Of a DNA stretch of 57,363 nt, positions 45,726 to 53,353 are shown one piece after another. The notes beneath the pieces were generated by a model, which ran no database searches, was not told the origin of the DNA, and worked only from the letters and a program-made list of their open reading frames with translations. This stretch comes from Acidimicrobiia bacterium (lineage in GTDB: Bacteria; Acidobacteriota; Terriglobia; Bryobacterales; Bryobacteraceae), in the NCBI GenBank assembly GCA_016871315.1, contig VFZE01000037.1, positions 1 to 57,363 on the forward strand, given 5' to 3'. The position numbers and the translations under genes were made by a program. The stretch's first letter is position 1. Each line of letters opens with the position of its first letter.

Positions 45726-45962
45726 ATGAAAACCGCGTTGAACCTTGACGTCGCGCTGATGGAGGCGGCAAGAGTGCATGCCGCCAACAGCGGTTGTACG
45801 CTGGCGGAAGTGGTGGAGCTTGCGCTATACGACTTCCTTCTAAAGAACGCAGATTCGGCGCAGCCGCACAGGATGAGATTGCGGATCGGCCGCGGCCGGG
45901 AAACTGGCTCAGAGCCAGCCGGCGGTATTTCCATGATCAGCAGGATGCAAGAGCCTTCCTGA
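45726..45962 (+). CDS. VapB-like ribbon-helix-helix antitoxin, no toxin partner
   Basis: 78 residues. MKTALNLDVALMEAARVHAANSG followed by LAEVVELALYDFLLKN is the pattern of short VapB/DUF2191-type antitoxins, whose N-terminal ribbon-helix-helix binds the operator while the C-terminus wraps the PIN-domain toxin. The C-terminal part here (about 50-78) is poorly conserved, and the next gene is a large DUF1592 protein rather than VapC, so the locus is an orphan or a remnant. Start preceded by a weak ribosome site; TTAATT lies 10 nt upstream. Confidence 0.65.
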   Translation: MKTALNLDVALMEAARVHAANSGCTLAEVVELALYDFLLKNADSAQPHRMRLRIGRGRETGSEPAGGISMISRMQEPS

Positions 45963-45993
45963 ATCGATTCCTCGGCTTTCCCCCGCGACCATA

Positions 45994-45999
45994 TATCAT
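45994..45999 (+). promoter_or_regulatory. -10-like box, predicted leaderless promoter of the DUF1592 gene
   Basis: TATCAT ends 8 nt before ATG 46008; no Shine-Dalgarno lies between. Confidence 0.45.
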
Positions 46000-46007
46000 A
46001 GGGATCA

Positions 46008-48974
46008 ATGCAGCTGATCCTGGCGATACTGGGAGGCCTCACGATTGCGGCGCCCACCATACTGGCGAGCGAAGCCACGTTCGCACAAACAATTAAACCT
46101 TTCCTGGCCTCCTACTGCGCGGGGTGTCACAGCGGGCAGACCGCAGCGGCGCAGCTTGATCTGCGGCAGTACAACTCCGCCGATACGGTTCTGCGGGATT
46201 ACATCCGCTGGAACCTGGTGAGCGACAAACTGGCCTCGGGGGAGATGCCGCCGAAGGAGGTGAAACAGCCGCCGGCGGAAGTGCGCAAGGCGGTGATCGC
46301 CTGGTATGAAGGGGCGCGGGATGCGGAGGCGCGCAAGCATGCGGGCGATCCGGGGATTGTGCTGGCGCGGCGGTTGAACAACGCGGAATACAACTACACG
46401 ATTCGCGATTTGACGGGGGTGGATCTGCGTCCGGCACGGGAGTTTCCGGTGGACCCGGCGAATCCGGCGGGGTTCGACAATTCCGGCGAGTCTCTGACGA
46501 TGTCAGCGGCGCTGCTGGGGAAATGCCTGCAGGCGGCGCGAGAGGTATCCAACCACATGGTGCTGAATTTGGATGGAATCGCGTTTGCGCCGCATCCGAT
46601 GCTGGTGGAGACGGACCGGGAGAAATACGCGATCCAGCGGATCGTCGATTTTTACGACCGGCAGCCGACCGATTTCGCGGACTACTTCGAGGCGGCCTGG
46701 CGCTTCAAGCATCGAGCGGCTCTGGGACGCGGGAGAGCAAGCCTTGCGGATACGGCAAAGGAATCGGGGGTGAGCGGGAAGTATCTGGCAATGGTGTGGG
46801 GAGCGCTGGAGGGGAGCAAGGAGGAGATCGGACCGATGGCGAGGCTGCAAGGGATGTGGCGGGAACTGCCGGGTCTGGCGAATAAGGATGCGGTGAGAAA
46901 AGGCTGCGTAGAGATGCGTGACTTTGTTGTGAACCTGCGCAAGATCACGTTCGAGCTGTTCAAGAGCCCAACGTTGTTTGGGCTGAGCGCGTCCTCGCAG
47001 CCGCTGATGAACTGGAAGCTGAAGCAGTTCGCCACTCATCGCAGGGATTTCGACCGTTCCGCGTTGCAGGTAGAGGGGGAAGCTGCGCCGAGCGCGCCTT
47101 TGACGCTGGACCGTGGAGCGGTGGCGGGCGGCAGGGATATGGAGGCGGTGAAGGCATATCTAGGCGCGATTATGGAAGGGCGGAGGGAGCATCCTTCCTT
47201 GGCGGTTCCGGCGGGGGAGCGGGGGCGGTATGAGACCGCTTTCGAAAGATTCAGCCGGGTGTTTCCGGACGCCTTCTATATCCGCGAGCGAGGGCGCTTT
47301 TATCCGGTGGATACGCTGGACAAAGGGCGTCTGCTGAGCGCAGGGTTCCATAACGTGATGGGTTACTACCGCGACGATTTGCCGCTGCGGGAGCTGATTC
47401 TGGACGAGCCGGGGAAGCAGCATCTGGAGCGGCTGTGGCAGGAGTTTGAAGTCATCGGAGACTATACAACGCGAACTTACATTCAGTACTACTTCAATCA
47501 AAGCGGGGAGGTGACGGGACGGGGCCGGGAGTCGGGCACCGAGCGCCCTTCCGCTGCGGAGGTGAGCGCCGAAGCGGTGATCATGGGCCTGAAGGAGCAA
47601 TACCTGGCCAAGGCCGCCGATGCCAAGGATCCCGTGGTGAAGCAGGCGATTGAGGAGCATTTCAACCAGGTGAACGCGACGATGCGGTGGGTGGAGCGTG
47701 CGCGGCGAGAGGCGGAGCCGAGGCAGTTGGATGCGCTGCTGCGCTTTGCGGCGCGAGCTTACCGGCGTCCATTGACGTCCGGCGAGCGCGAGGGAATTGG
47801 CGGCTACTACCGCAAGCTGCGCGGCGAGATGGGGATGAATCACGAGGAAGCGATGCGGGACTCGATTGCCAGCGTACTGGTGTCGCCGCACTTTCTCTAT
47901 CGAGTTCGGCCGGCGGCAGAGACGGCTCCGTTGCCGGGCCACGAGGTTGCCAACCGGCTGAGTTATTTTCTGTGGTCCAGCATGCCGGACCGGAAGCTAA
48001 TGGAGTTGGCGTCATCGGGGGCGCTGGGGAAACCGGAAACTCTGGCGGGCGAGGCGGCGCGGATGTTGAAGGATGAACGGACGCGGGGGCTGGCGGCGGA
48101 GTTCGCGGGGAACTGGCTGGAGTTCCGGCGGTTCGAGGATCATAACGCGGTGGACCGGGAGCGGTTTCCGAGTTTCGACAATGCACTGCGGCAGGCGATG
48201 TTCGAGGAGCCAGTGCGGTTTATCGAAGACGTGATCCGCAATGACCGTCCGTTGCTGGACCTGCTGTATGCGCGGCACACCTTCGTGAATCCGGCGCTGG
48301 CGCGGCACTATGGAGCTCCTGCGGGAGAAGGCTGGGTGAGGCTGGACAACGCCGCCGAGTTCGGGCGCGGCGGGCTGCTGCCGATGGCGGTGTTTTTGAC
48401 GCAGAATTCACCGGGATTGCGAACCTCGCCGGTGAAGCGCGGCTATTGGGTGGCGCGGCGCGTTTTGGGAGAAGCGATTCCGCCGCCGCCGGCATCGGTT
48501 CCGGAGCTGCCCGAGGACGAGGCGAAGCTGGAGCTGCCGCTGCCGCAGATGCTGGCCCGGCATCGCGACAATGCGGCCTGCGCTTCCTGCCATGCGCGGT
48601 TTGATTCCTTCGGGCTGGCGTTTGAGGGTTACGGCCCGATCGGGGAAAAGCGGGAGAACGATCTGGCCGGCAGGCCCGTACATACGCGCGCCACGTTTCC
48701 CGGCGGAAGTGAAGCCGAGGGTTTGGTCGGCCTGCAGAACTACATTCGGGCCCATCGCGAAAAGGATTTTCTCGACAACGTGAGCCGGAAGCTGCTGGTG
48801 TATGCGCTGGGGCGGTCATTGATCATCTCCGACGAGCTGCTGATCGATCGCATGAAGACGCGGCTGGCGGCAAATCAATACCGGATGTCGGCGCTGGTGG
48901 AGACGATTGTGACGAGTCCGCAGTTCCGCAACCGGCGGATGTCGGCTATGCTGGAAGAACGAAAGGGGCAATGA
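46008..48974 (+). CDS. PSCyt1-DUF1587-DUF1595-DUF1592-DUF1588-DUF1585 exported protein
   Basis: 988 residues. Signal peptide, PSCyt1 heme domain with CAGCHSG (about 37-43) and EMPPKE, DUF1587 (about 120-170; RRLNNAEYNYTIRDLTGVDL), a 400-residue middle region, DUF1595 (about 575-640; FAARAYRRPLTSGE), DUF1592 (about 630-760; DSIASVLVSPHFLYRV, LSYFLWSSMPDRKL), DUF1588 (about 775-890) with a second heme motif CASCHARFDSFGLAFE, and DUF1585 at the C-terminus (LLVYALGRSLI, LVETIVTSPQFRNRR). This is the standard planctomycete-type di-heme protein that always pairs with DUF1552. Its reaction is unproven; oxidative polymer attack is the usual guess. Confidence 0.88.
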   Translation: MQLILAILGGLTIAAPTILASEATFAQTIKPFLASYCAGCHSGQTAAAQLDLRQYNSADTVLRDYIRWNLVSDKLASGEMPPKEVKQPPAEVRKAVIAWYEGARDAEARKHAGDPGIVLARRLNNAEYNYTIRDLTGVDLRPAREFPVDPANPAGFDNSGESLTMSAALLGKCLQAAREVSNHMVLNLDGIAFAPHPMLVETDREKYAIQRIVDFYDRQPTDFADYFEAAWRFKHRAALGRGRASLADTAKESGVSGKYLAMVWGALEGSKEEIGPMARLQGMWRELPGLANKDAVRKGCVEMRDFVVNLRKITFELFKSPTLFGLSASSQPLMNWKLKQFATHRRDFDRSALQVEGEAAPSAPLTLDRGAVAGGRDMEAVKAYLGAIMEGRREHPSLAVPAGERGRYETAFERFSRVFPDAFYIRERGRFYPVDTLDKGRLLSAGFHNVMGYYRDDLPLRELILDEPGKQHLERLWQEFEVIGDYTTRTYIQYYFNQSGEVTGRGRESGTERPSAAEVSAEAVIMGLKEQYLAKAADAKDPVVKQAIEEHFNQVNATMRWVERARREAEPRQLDALLRFAARAYRRPLTSGEREGIGGYYRKLRGEMGMNHEEAMRDSIASVLVSPHFLYRVRPAAETAPLPGHEVANRLSYFLWSSMPDRKLMELASSGALGKPETLAGEAARMLKDERTRGLAAEFAGNWLEFRRFEDHNAVDRERFPSFDNALRQAMFEEPVRFIEDVIRNDRPLLDLLYARHTFVNPALARHYGAPAGEGWVRLDNAAEFGRGGLLPMAVFLTQNSPGLRTSPVKRGYWVARRVLGEAIPPPPASVPELPEDEAKLELPLPQMLARHRDNAACASCHARFDSFGLAFEGYGPIGEKRENDLAGRPVHTRATFPGGSEAEGLVGLQNYIRAHREKDFLDNVSRKLLVYALGRSLIISDELLIDRMKTRLAANQYRMSALVETIVTSPQFRNRRMSAMLEERKGQ

Positions 48975-48975
48975 G

Positions 48976-50277
48976 ATGAAAAAGGGAATCGCACGGCGCG
49001 CGATCTTGCGCGGGGCCGGCGTTACGATGGCGCTGCCGTGGCTTCAGTCATTCGCGGCGAAGGGCTCCGCGAATGGTTTCCCCAAGCGGTTCGGGGTAGT
49101 GTTTCTGGGCAACGGAGTGAACGAGGATCACTGGGGCTCGGAGGGTTCCGGCGAGGCGATGAAGCTATCCAAGTCGCTGATGCCGCTGGATCCGCTCAAG
49201 AACAAGATCAACGTCATTCACGGGCTGTTCAACAAAGCGGCGACCGGCCAAGGGATTCATCCGGCGCAGACCGGGAGTTTGCTGTCTGGCGCGGCGATCA
49301 AGAAAGGACCGATCATCCGCGCCGGCATCACGGTGGATCAGATGCTGGCCAGCCGGATCGGGCAAGACACGCTGCAGCCGAGCCTTGTGCTGGCTTGCGA
49401 GCAACCGATGACGGGCTACCACGAGACAAATTTTTCACTGGCCTACAGCTCGCACATTTCCTGGCAGAGCCCGGATTCGCCCGTTCCGAACGAGGTGTAC
49501 CCGTCGCTGGTGTTCGACAGCCTATTTGAGAATCGCGGTGCGCTACGCAATATCAGCATTCTGGATCGCGTGAAGGATATGGCGCATGATCTGGAGCGCA
49601 AGGTCAGCTCAACCGATAAAGCGAAGCTGGACGAGTATCTGAGCAGCGTGCGTGACGTGGAGAAACGGATCGACGGGATGCGCAAGGCAAAAGACAAGGC
49701 TGAGGATGCGGCTAAGCATCACAACCGGCCGGTCTTTTCGATGGAACGGCCGGCGAACGGGCTGCCCGAGGACTTGCGTGAACACGCCCGGCTGATGTGC
49801 GACCTGATCGCGATCGCGTTCCAAACGGATAAGACGCGCGTGGCGACGCTATTGATCTCGCGCGACCTGAGCGCGATGTATTATCCGTTCCTGGAGGTGC
49901 GGGAAGGCCACCACGCGGCATCCCACTACAATCAGTCGGACGGCTATGAGCGCATTACGCGGTTTCACGTCGAGCAGTTCGCGTACCTCGCGGCGAAGCT
50001 GGAGGCGATGCGGGAGGGCGACGGCACCGTGCTGGACAATAGTTGCCTGATGTTCCTGTCGAACCTGTGGATCGGGCGCAAGCACGATAACTCCCGGCTG
50101 CCGCTGGTGCTGGCGGGCGGACTGGGCGGGACACTGCAGACGGGACGCACGCTGGACTACACGGGCGAAACAGAGGAGAACAGGAAGATGTGCAGCCTGT
50201 TCCTGTCGCTGATGGACCGCATGGACGTGAAGCTGGAGCGGTTCGGAGACGCGGCGTCGCGGCTGGAGCGGATATAG
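48976..50277 (+). CDS. DUF1552 Tat-exported protein
   Basis: 433 residues, 1 nt after the DUF1592 gene and preceded by AAAGGGGC as ribosome site. Signal with ARRAILRGAGVTMALPWLQ (Tat-type), then the DUF1552 fold: FGVVFLGNGVNEDHW, GIHPAQTGSLLSG, GHHAASHYNQ, NLWIGRKHDNSRLPLVLAGG. His and Asp residues in these segments parallel those of DUF1501, so both probably share a phosphatase/sulfatase-like fold without the nucleophile. The fixed pairing suggests a complex or a shared substrate with the di-heme partner. Confidence 0.87.
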   Translation: MKKGIARRAILRGAGVTMALPWLQSFAAKGSANGFPKRFGVVFLGNGVNEDHWGSEGSGEAMKLSKSLMPLDPLKNKINVIHGLFNKAATGQGIHPAQTGSLLSGAAIKKGPIIRAGITVDQMLASRIGQDTLQPSLVLACEQPMTGYHETNFSLAYSSHISWQSPDSPVPNEVYPSLVFDSLFENRGALRNISILDRVKDMAHDLERKVSSTDKAKLDEYLSSVRDVEKRIDGMRKAKDKAEDAAKHHNRPVFSMERPANGLPEDLREHARLMCDLIAIAFQTDKTRVATLLISRDLSAMYYPFLEVREGHHAASHYNQSDGYERITRFHVEQFAYLAAKLEAMREGDGTVLDNSCLMFLSNLWIGRKHDNSRLPLVLAGGLGGTLQTGRTLDYTGETEENRKMCSLFLSLMDRMDVKLERFGDAASRLERI

Positions 50278-50299
50278 CACGCCGCCGCCGGGGCCACCT

Positions 50300-50305
50300 T
50301 ATAAT
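50300..50305 (+). promoter_or_regulatory. -10 box (perfect TATAAT), possible leaderless promoter of the ttcA-like gene
   Basis: TATAAT ends 6 nt before the in-frame TTG at 50312. The GAGG at 50307-50310 is too close to serve that start but would fit an in-frame CTG at 50318. Confidence 0.5.
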
Positions 50306-50311
50306 AGAGGT

Positions 50312-51097
50312 TTGGAACTGGAAAAGACATTACTGCGCAAGGTTGGGGAGGCGATCGGCCGCTTTCAGATGATCCGGGACGGGGACCGGGTGGCGGTGGC
50401 GCTGAGCGGCGGGAAGGACTCTCTCACGCTGCTGGAGGCGCTGCGGATGCTGGAAAAGCGCGCGCCGGTCGAGTTCAGCGTGTGCGCGTTCACAATAGAA
50501 CAGGGGAAGTTTCTACGGCCGATTGAGCCGCTGGGGGAGTGGCTTCGGGAACAGGGAGTGGACTGGACTTACTATCACGACAAGCCGAGCTTCAACCTCC
50601 TGGAGGAGCAGCCGGAGCATGGCTGCGACTTGTGCTCGCGGTACCGGCGGCGGGCGGTGTACGAGGTGGTGAGCGGGCTGGGTGCGAACGTGATCGCGTT
50701 CGGGCATACGGCGGACGATTTCTGTGAATCGTTCTTGAGGAACGCGATGTTCACGGGAAGGTTGAGCGCGCTGCCTCCGGTGACGTGGTCGCGCGACAAG
50801 CAATTCCGGCTGATCCGGCCGCTGGTGTTTGTCGGGGAGGAGATCACGCGGCAGTACGCGGAGTCAACGGGAGCGCCGTTGATTCCATGCGGCTGCTCGC
50901 AAAAGACGGGGACAGTGAGGAGGTCGTTGCGTGACTGGTTCGCCGGGATGGAGAAGGAACATCCGAACCTGCGGCAAACGATGCTGTCGGCGATGGGGAA
51001 CCTGCAGCCGGAGCGGCTGCTGGACCCACGTTTTCATGGCGGGAATGCGGCGGTGGCGGAGGAAGAGCCGCTGTTCCCTGTGCTGCAGGAATTGTAA
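50312..51097 (+). CDS. ttcA: TtcA-like tRNA 2-thiocytidine synthase
   Basis: 261 residues, TTG start at 50312 (CTG 50318 possible). PP-loop SGGKDS (32-37) for adenylation of the tRNA base; CDLCSRYRRRAVYEV gives the CxxC pair and IPCGCSQK the third Cys that hold the iron-sulfur cluster in TtcA. The tail RDWFAGMEKEHPNLRQTM matches the conserved 'DWekkhPgr.etM' of the family. The enzyme thiolates C32 of certain tRNAs. The usual PCNLCGSQ is here PCGCSQK, one residue shorter between Cys residues. Cytoplasmic; single gene unit. Confidence 0.85.
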   Translation: MELEKTLLRKVGEAIGRFQMIRDGDRVAVALSGGKDSLTLLEALRMLEKRAPVEFSVCAFTIEQGKFLRPIEPLGEWLREQGVDWTYYHDKPSFNLLEEQPEHGCDLCSRYRRRAVYEVVSGLGANVIAFGHTADDFCESFLRNAMFTGRLSALPPVTWSRDKQFRLIRPLVFVGEEITRQYAESTGAPLIPCGCSQKTGTVRRSLRDWFAGMEKEHPNLRQTMLSAMGNLQPERLLDPRFHGGNAAVAEEEPLFPVLQEL

Positions 51098-51109
51098 CGG
51101 TACTGTCAT

Positions 51110-51139
51110 TTGACCTGCCGCAGCTGACTTGAGAAGATA
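51110..51139 (+). promoter_or_regulatory. Candidate promoter of the DUF47-pit operon
   Basis: TTGACC (51110-51115) and AAGATA (51134-51139) are separated by 18 bp, about 40 nt upstream of ATG 51178. CTGTCAT at 51103-51109, overlapping the upstream edge, equals one half of a PHO box, but no properly spaced second half is present. Confidence 0.35.
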
Positions 51140-51177
51140 GAGGGTCTCAAACCCGCCTCCCCCAAAAGAAGCCAGAC

Positions 51178-51792
51178 ATGAGACTACTGCCACGTCAGGA
51201 AAAATTCTTCAGCGACTTCTTGGATCAGGTGAAGATCATCATCGAAGCCTCGCAGGTGCTCAAGGAAGGAGTGCATGGGGGACCGGAACAGATGGCGTCC
51301 GCCGCGACCCGCATCCGGAGCCTGGAGCAAAGAGGGGATGAGCTGATCCACGACGTCGTGAACCGGTTGAACTCGACCTTCATTACGCCGCTGGACCCGG
51401 AGGATATTCACTCGCTGGCCTCGCACCTGGATGACGTGCTGGACGGGATCGAGGAGACGGCGCACTGCCTGGTGGCCTACAAGGTGGAAAAGATCCCGCA
51501 GGTGCTGGAGGAGATGTGCGGGATCGTGATTGCGTGCGCGGAAGAGCTGAGGAAGGCGTTTGAAGCGCTGAGCGAGAACAAGCCGATGGTGGAGCAGTGC
51601 ATCGAAATCAACCGGTTGGAGGATACGGCGGACGAGCTGTTCCGGCGGGCGATTTCGGCCCTGTTCGATAACGAGCAGAATCCGATCACGGTGATCAAGC
51701 TGAAGGAAATCTACGAAACGCTGGAACAAACTACGGACCGTTGTGAAGACGTGGCCGATGTGCTGCAGGGCGTCGTGGTGAAGAACAGCTAA
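51178..51792 (+). CDS. DUF47 PhoU-like accessory protein of a Pit transporter
   Basis: 204 residues, all helical. Opening MRLLPRQEKFFSDFLDQVKI and the two PhoU-like half motifs (EQRGDELIHDVVNRLNSTFI, INRLEDTADELFRRAIS) with acidic E/D clusters identify DUF47 (YkaA). These proteins bind metal clusters and control the low-affinity phosphate transporter encoded next to them; here Pit starts 9 nt downstream. Cytoplasmic. The gene therefore probably regulates phosphate uptake. Confidence 0.9.
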   Translation: MRLLPRQEKFFSDFLDQVKIIIEASQVLKEGVHGGPEQMASAATRIRSLEQRGDELIHDVVNRLNSTFITPLDPEDIHSLASHLDDVLDGIEETAHCLVAYKVEKIPQVLEEMCGIVIACAEELRKAFEALSENKPMVEQCIEINRLEDTADELFRRAISALFDNEQNPITVIKLKEIYETLEQTTDRCEDVADVLQGVVVKNS

Positions 51793-51801
51793 GCGCCGCG
51801 C

Positions 51802-52803
51802 ATGGAATCCGTCACACTGCTGGTCATCCTCGTCATCGCGGTGGCGTTGATATTCGATTACATCAACGGGTTTCACGATGCCGCGAACTCAATCGCGACG
51901 GTGGTGGCGACGCGGGTGCTGTCGCCGGGTCAGGCGGTGGCGTGGGCGGCGTTTTGGAATTTCGCTTCGGCGTTCAGCTTCGGGACCGGGGTGGCGGCGA
52001 CGGTGGGCAGCGGGCTGATCGATTTATCGAAGGTGGACGAGTATGTAATTCTGGCGGGGCTGCTGGGGGCGATCGTATGGGATCTGGTGACGTGGTACTG
52101 GGGGCTGCCGTCGAGCAGTTCGCACGCGCTGATCGGGGGCTATGCGGGAGCGGCGATCGCGAAAGCGGGATGGGAGGCGCTGATCTGGGGCGCAAAGTGG
52201 CGGAACACACTGGTGTTCATCTTCATCGCGCCACTGATCGGGCTGGCGCTGGCCTACGTGCTGATGATCGCGGTGTACTGGCTGTTCCGGAAATCGACGC
52301 CGGCGAAAATGGATGGTTACTTCCGCAAGGCGCAGCTGGTGTCGGCGGCGATCTTCAGTTATTCGCACGGGACAAACGACGCGCAAAAGACAATGGGAAT
52401 CATCACCGGTGTGCTGGTGACGGCAAAGATCTTGCCAGACTTCAACGTGCCGGTATGGGTGATTTTTGCCGCGCACGGGGCGATTGCGTTGGGAACGCTG
52501 AGCGGCGGATGGCGGATCATCCGCACGATGGGCGGACGGCTGACGCGGTTGCGACCGCGGTCTGGTTTCTGCGCGGAGACGGCGGCGGCGATCTCGATTC
52601 TGTTTTCGACAGAGCTGAGGATGCCGGTGTCGACGACGCACACCGTAGCCGGGGCAATCGCGGGAGTGGGGTCGATCCAGCGGTTCAAGGCGGTACGTTG
52701 GGGACTGGCGACGACGATCCTGTGGGCGTGGATTCTCACGATTCCCGCTTCGGCGGCAGTAGGTTGGCTGGCGCTGAAGGTGATCCAGCTGTTTGTCGGG
52801 TAA
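51802..52803 (+). CDS. pit: Pit-family inorganic phosphate transporter
   Basis: 333 residues, about ten membrane helices. The duplicated PiT signatures are present: DYINGFHDAANSIATVVATR near the N-terminus and SHGTNDAQKTMGII in the second half, with WGLPSSSSHALIGG and MPVSTTHTVAGAIAG as the matching re-entrant loops. It carries metal-phosphate or phosphate with protons across the inner membrane. Cotranscribed with DUF47. Length is normal for the compact bacterial form. Confidence 0.92.
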   Translation: MESVTLLVILVIAVALIFDYINGFHDAANSIATVVATRVLSPGQAVAWAAFWNFASAFSFGTGVAATVGSGLIDLSKVDEYVILAGLLGAIVWDLVTWYWGLPSSSSHALIGGYAGAAIAKAGWEALIWGAKWRNTLVFIFIAPLIGLALAYVLMIAVYWLFRKSTPAKMDGYFRKAQLVSAAIFSYSHGTNDAQKTMGIITGVLVTAKILPDFNVPVWVIFAAHGAIALGTLSGGWRIIRTMGGRLTRLRPRSGFCAETAAAISILFSTELRMPVSTTHTVAGAIAGVGSIQRFKAVRWGLATTILWAWILTIPASAAVGWLALKVIQLFVG

Positions 52804-52828
52804 CCTGCGGCCAGAACGGGTTCGCCTG

Positions 52829-52834
52829 TATAAT
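52829..52834 (+). promoter_or_regulatory. -10 box upstream of iorA-like gene
   Basis: Perfect TATAAT preceded by TG, 45 nt before ATG 52880, giving an mRNA with a leader of roughly 35-40 nt. No good -35 hexamer seen. Confidence 0.4.
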
Positions 52835-52879
52835 CAAAGCCGGAAAGACCGGCCCAGAGACCAACACGGATGAAGACCG

Positions 52880-53353
52880 ATGCGGACCAAAATCACTTTA
52901 TTGGTTAATGGCGCCCGGCGGGAGGTGCAGACGGATCCGGAGCGGCCGTTGCTGGAAGTTTTGCGGGAAGACCTGCAGCTAACCGGAACCAAGTACGGGT
53001 GCGGAGAAGGGCAGTGCCGGGCGTGCACGGTGCTGTTGGACGGCAAGGCGGTGACCAGCTGTATGACCCCGGTCCGGACAGCGGCGGGCAAGCAGATCAC
53101 GACCATCGAAGGGCTGGCGCAGAACGGAAAGCTGCACCGCGTGCAGGAGGCTTTCCAGGAAGCAGAGGCGATGCAGTGCGGCTACTGCGTACCGGGAATG
53201 GTGCTCACGACGGCGGGGCTGCTGAAAAACACGCCAAGGCCAACGGAGGCGCAAATTGTCGCGGCTCTGAACGGGAATTTGTGCAGGTGCTGCGGGTATC
53301 CGAGCATTGTCGCGGCGGTGAGGCTGGCGGCGCGGGAGCAATCCAATGGCTGA
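52880..53353 (+). CDS. iorA: [2Fe-2S] subunit of an isoquinoline 1-oxidoreductase-type molybdenum hydroxylase
   Basis: 157 residues. The plant-type [2Fe-2S] domain has CGEGQCRAC (C41, C46, C49) and C61; the helical second cluster domain has QCGYCVPGM (about 99-107) and NLCRCCGYPSI (about 131-141). This small-subunit layout belongs to the xanthine oxidase family, and pairing with a two-part large subunit without an FAD subunit points to the IorAB type, which passes electrons to cytochrome c or quinone. The next gene overlaps its end by 8 nt. Substrate unknown; the gene symbol is by family only. Confidence 0.88.
   Translation: MRTKITLLVNGARREVQTDPERPLLEVLREDLQLTGTKYGCGEGQCRACTVLLDGKAVTSCMTPVRTAAGKQITTIEGLAQNGKLHRVQEAFQEAEAMQCGYCVPGMVLTTAGLLKNTPRPTEAQIVAALNGNLCRCCGYPSIVAAVRLAAREQSNG

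Noticed and set aside
51103-51120. PHO box upstream of the Pit operon
   Set aside because: CTGTCAT at 51103 is a perfect half-site, but the second half at 11-bp spacing is missing, so phosphate control is not supported by sequence alone.
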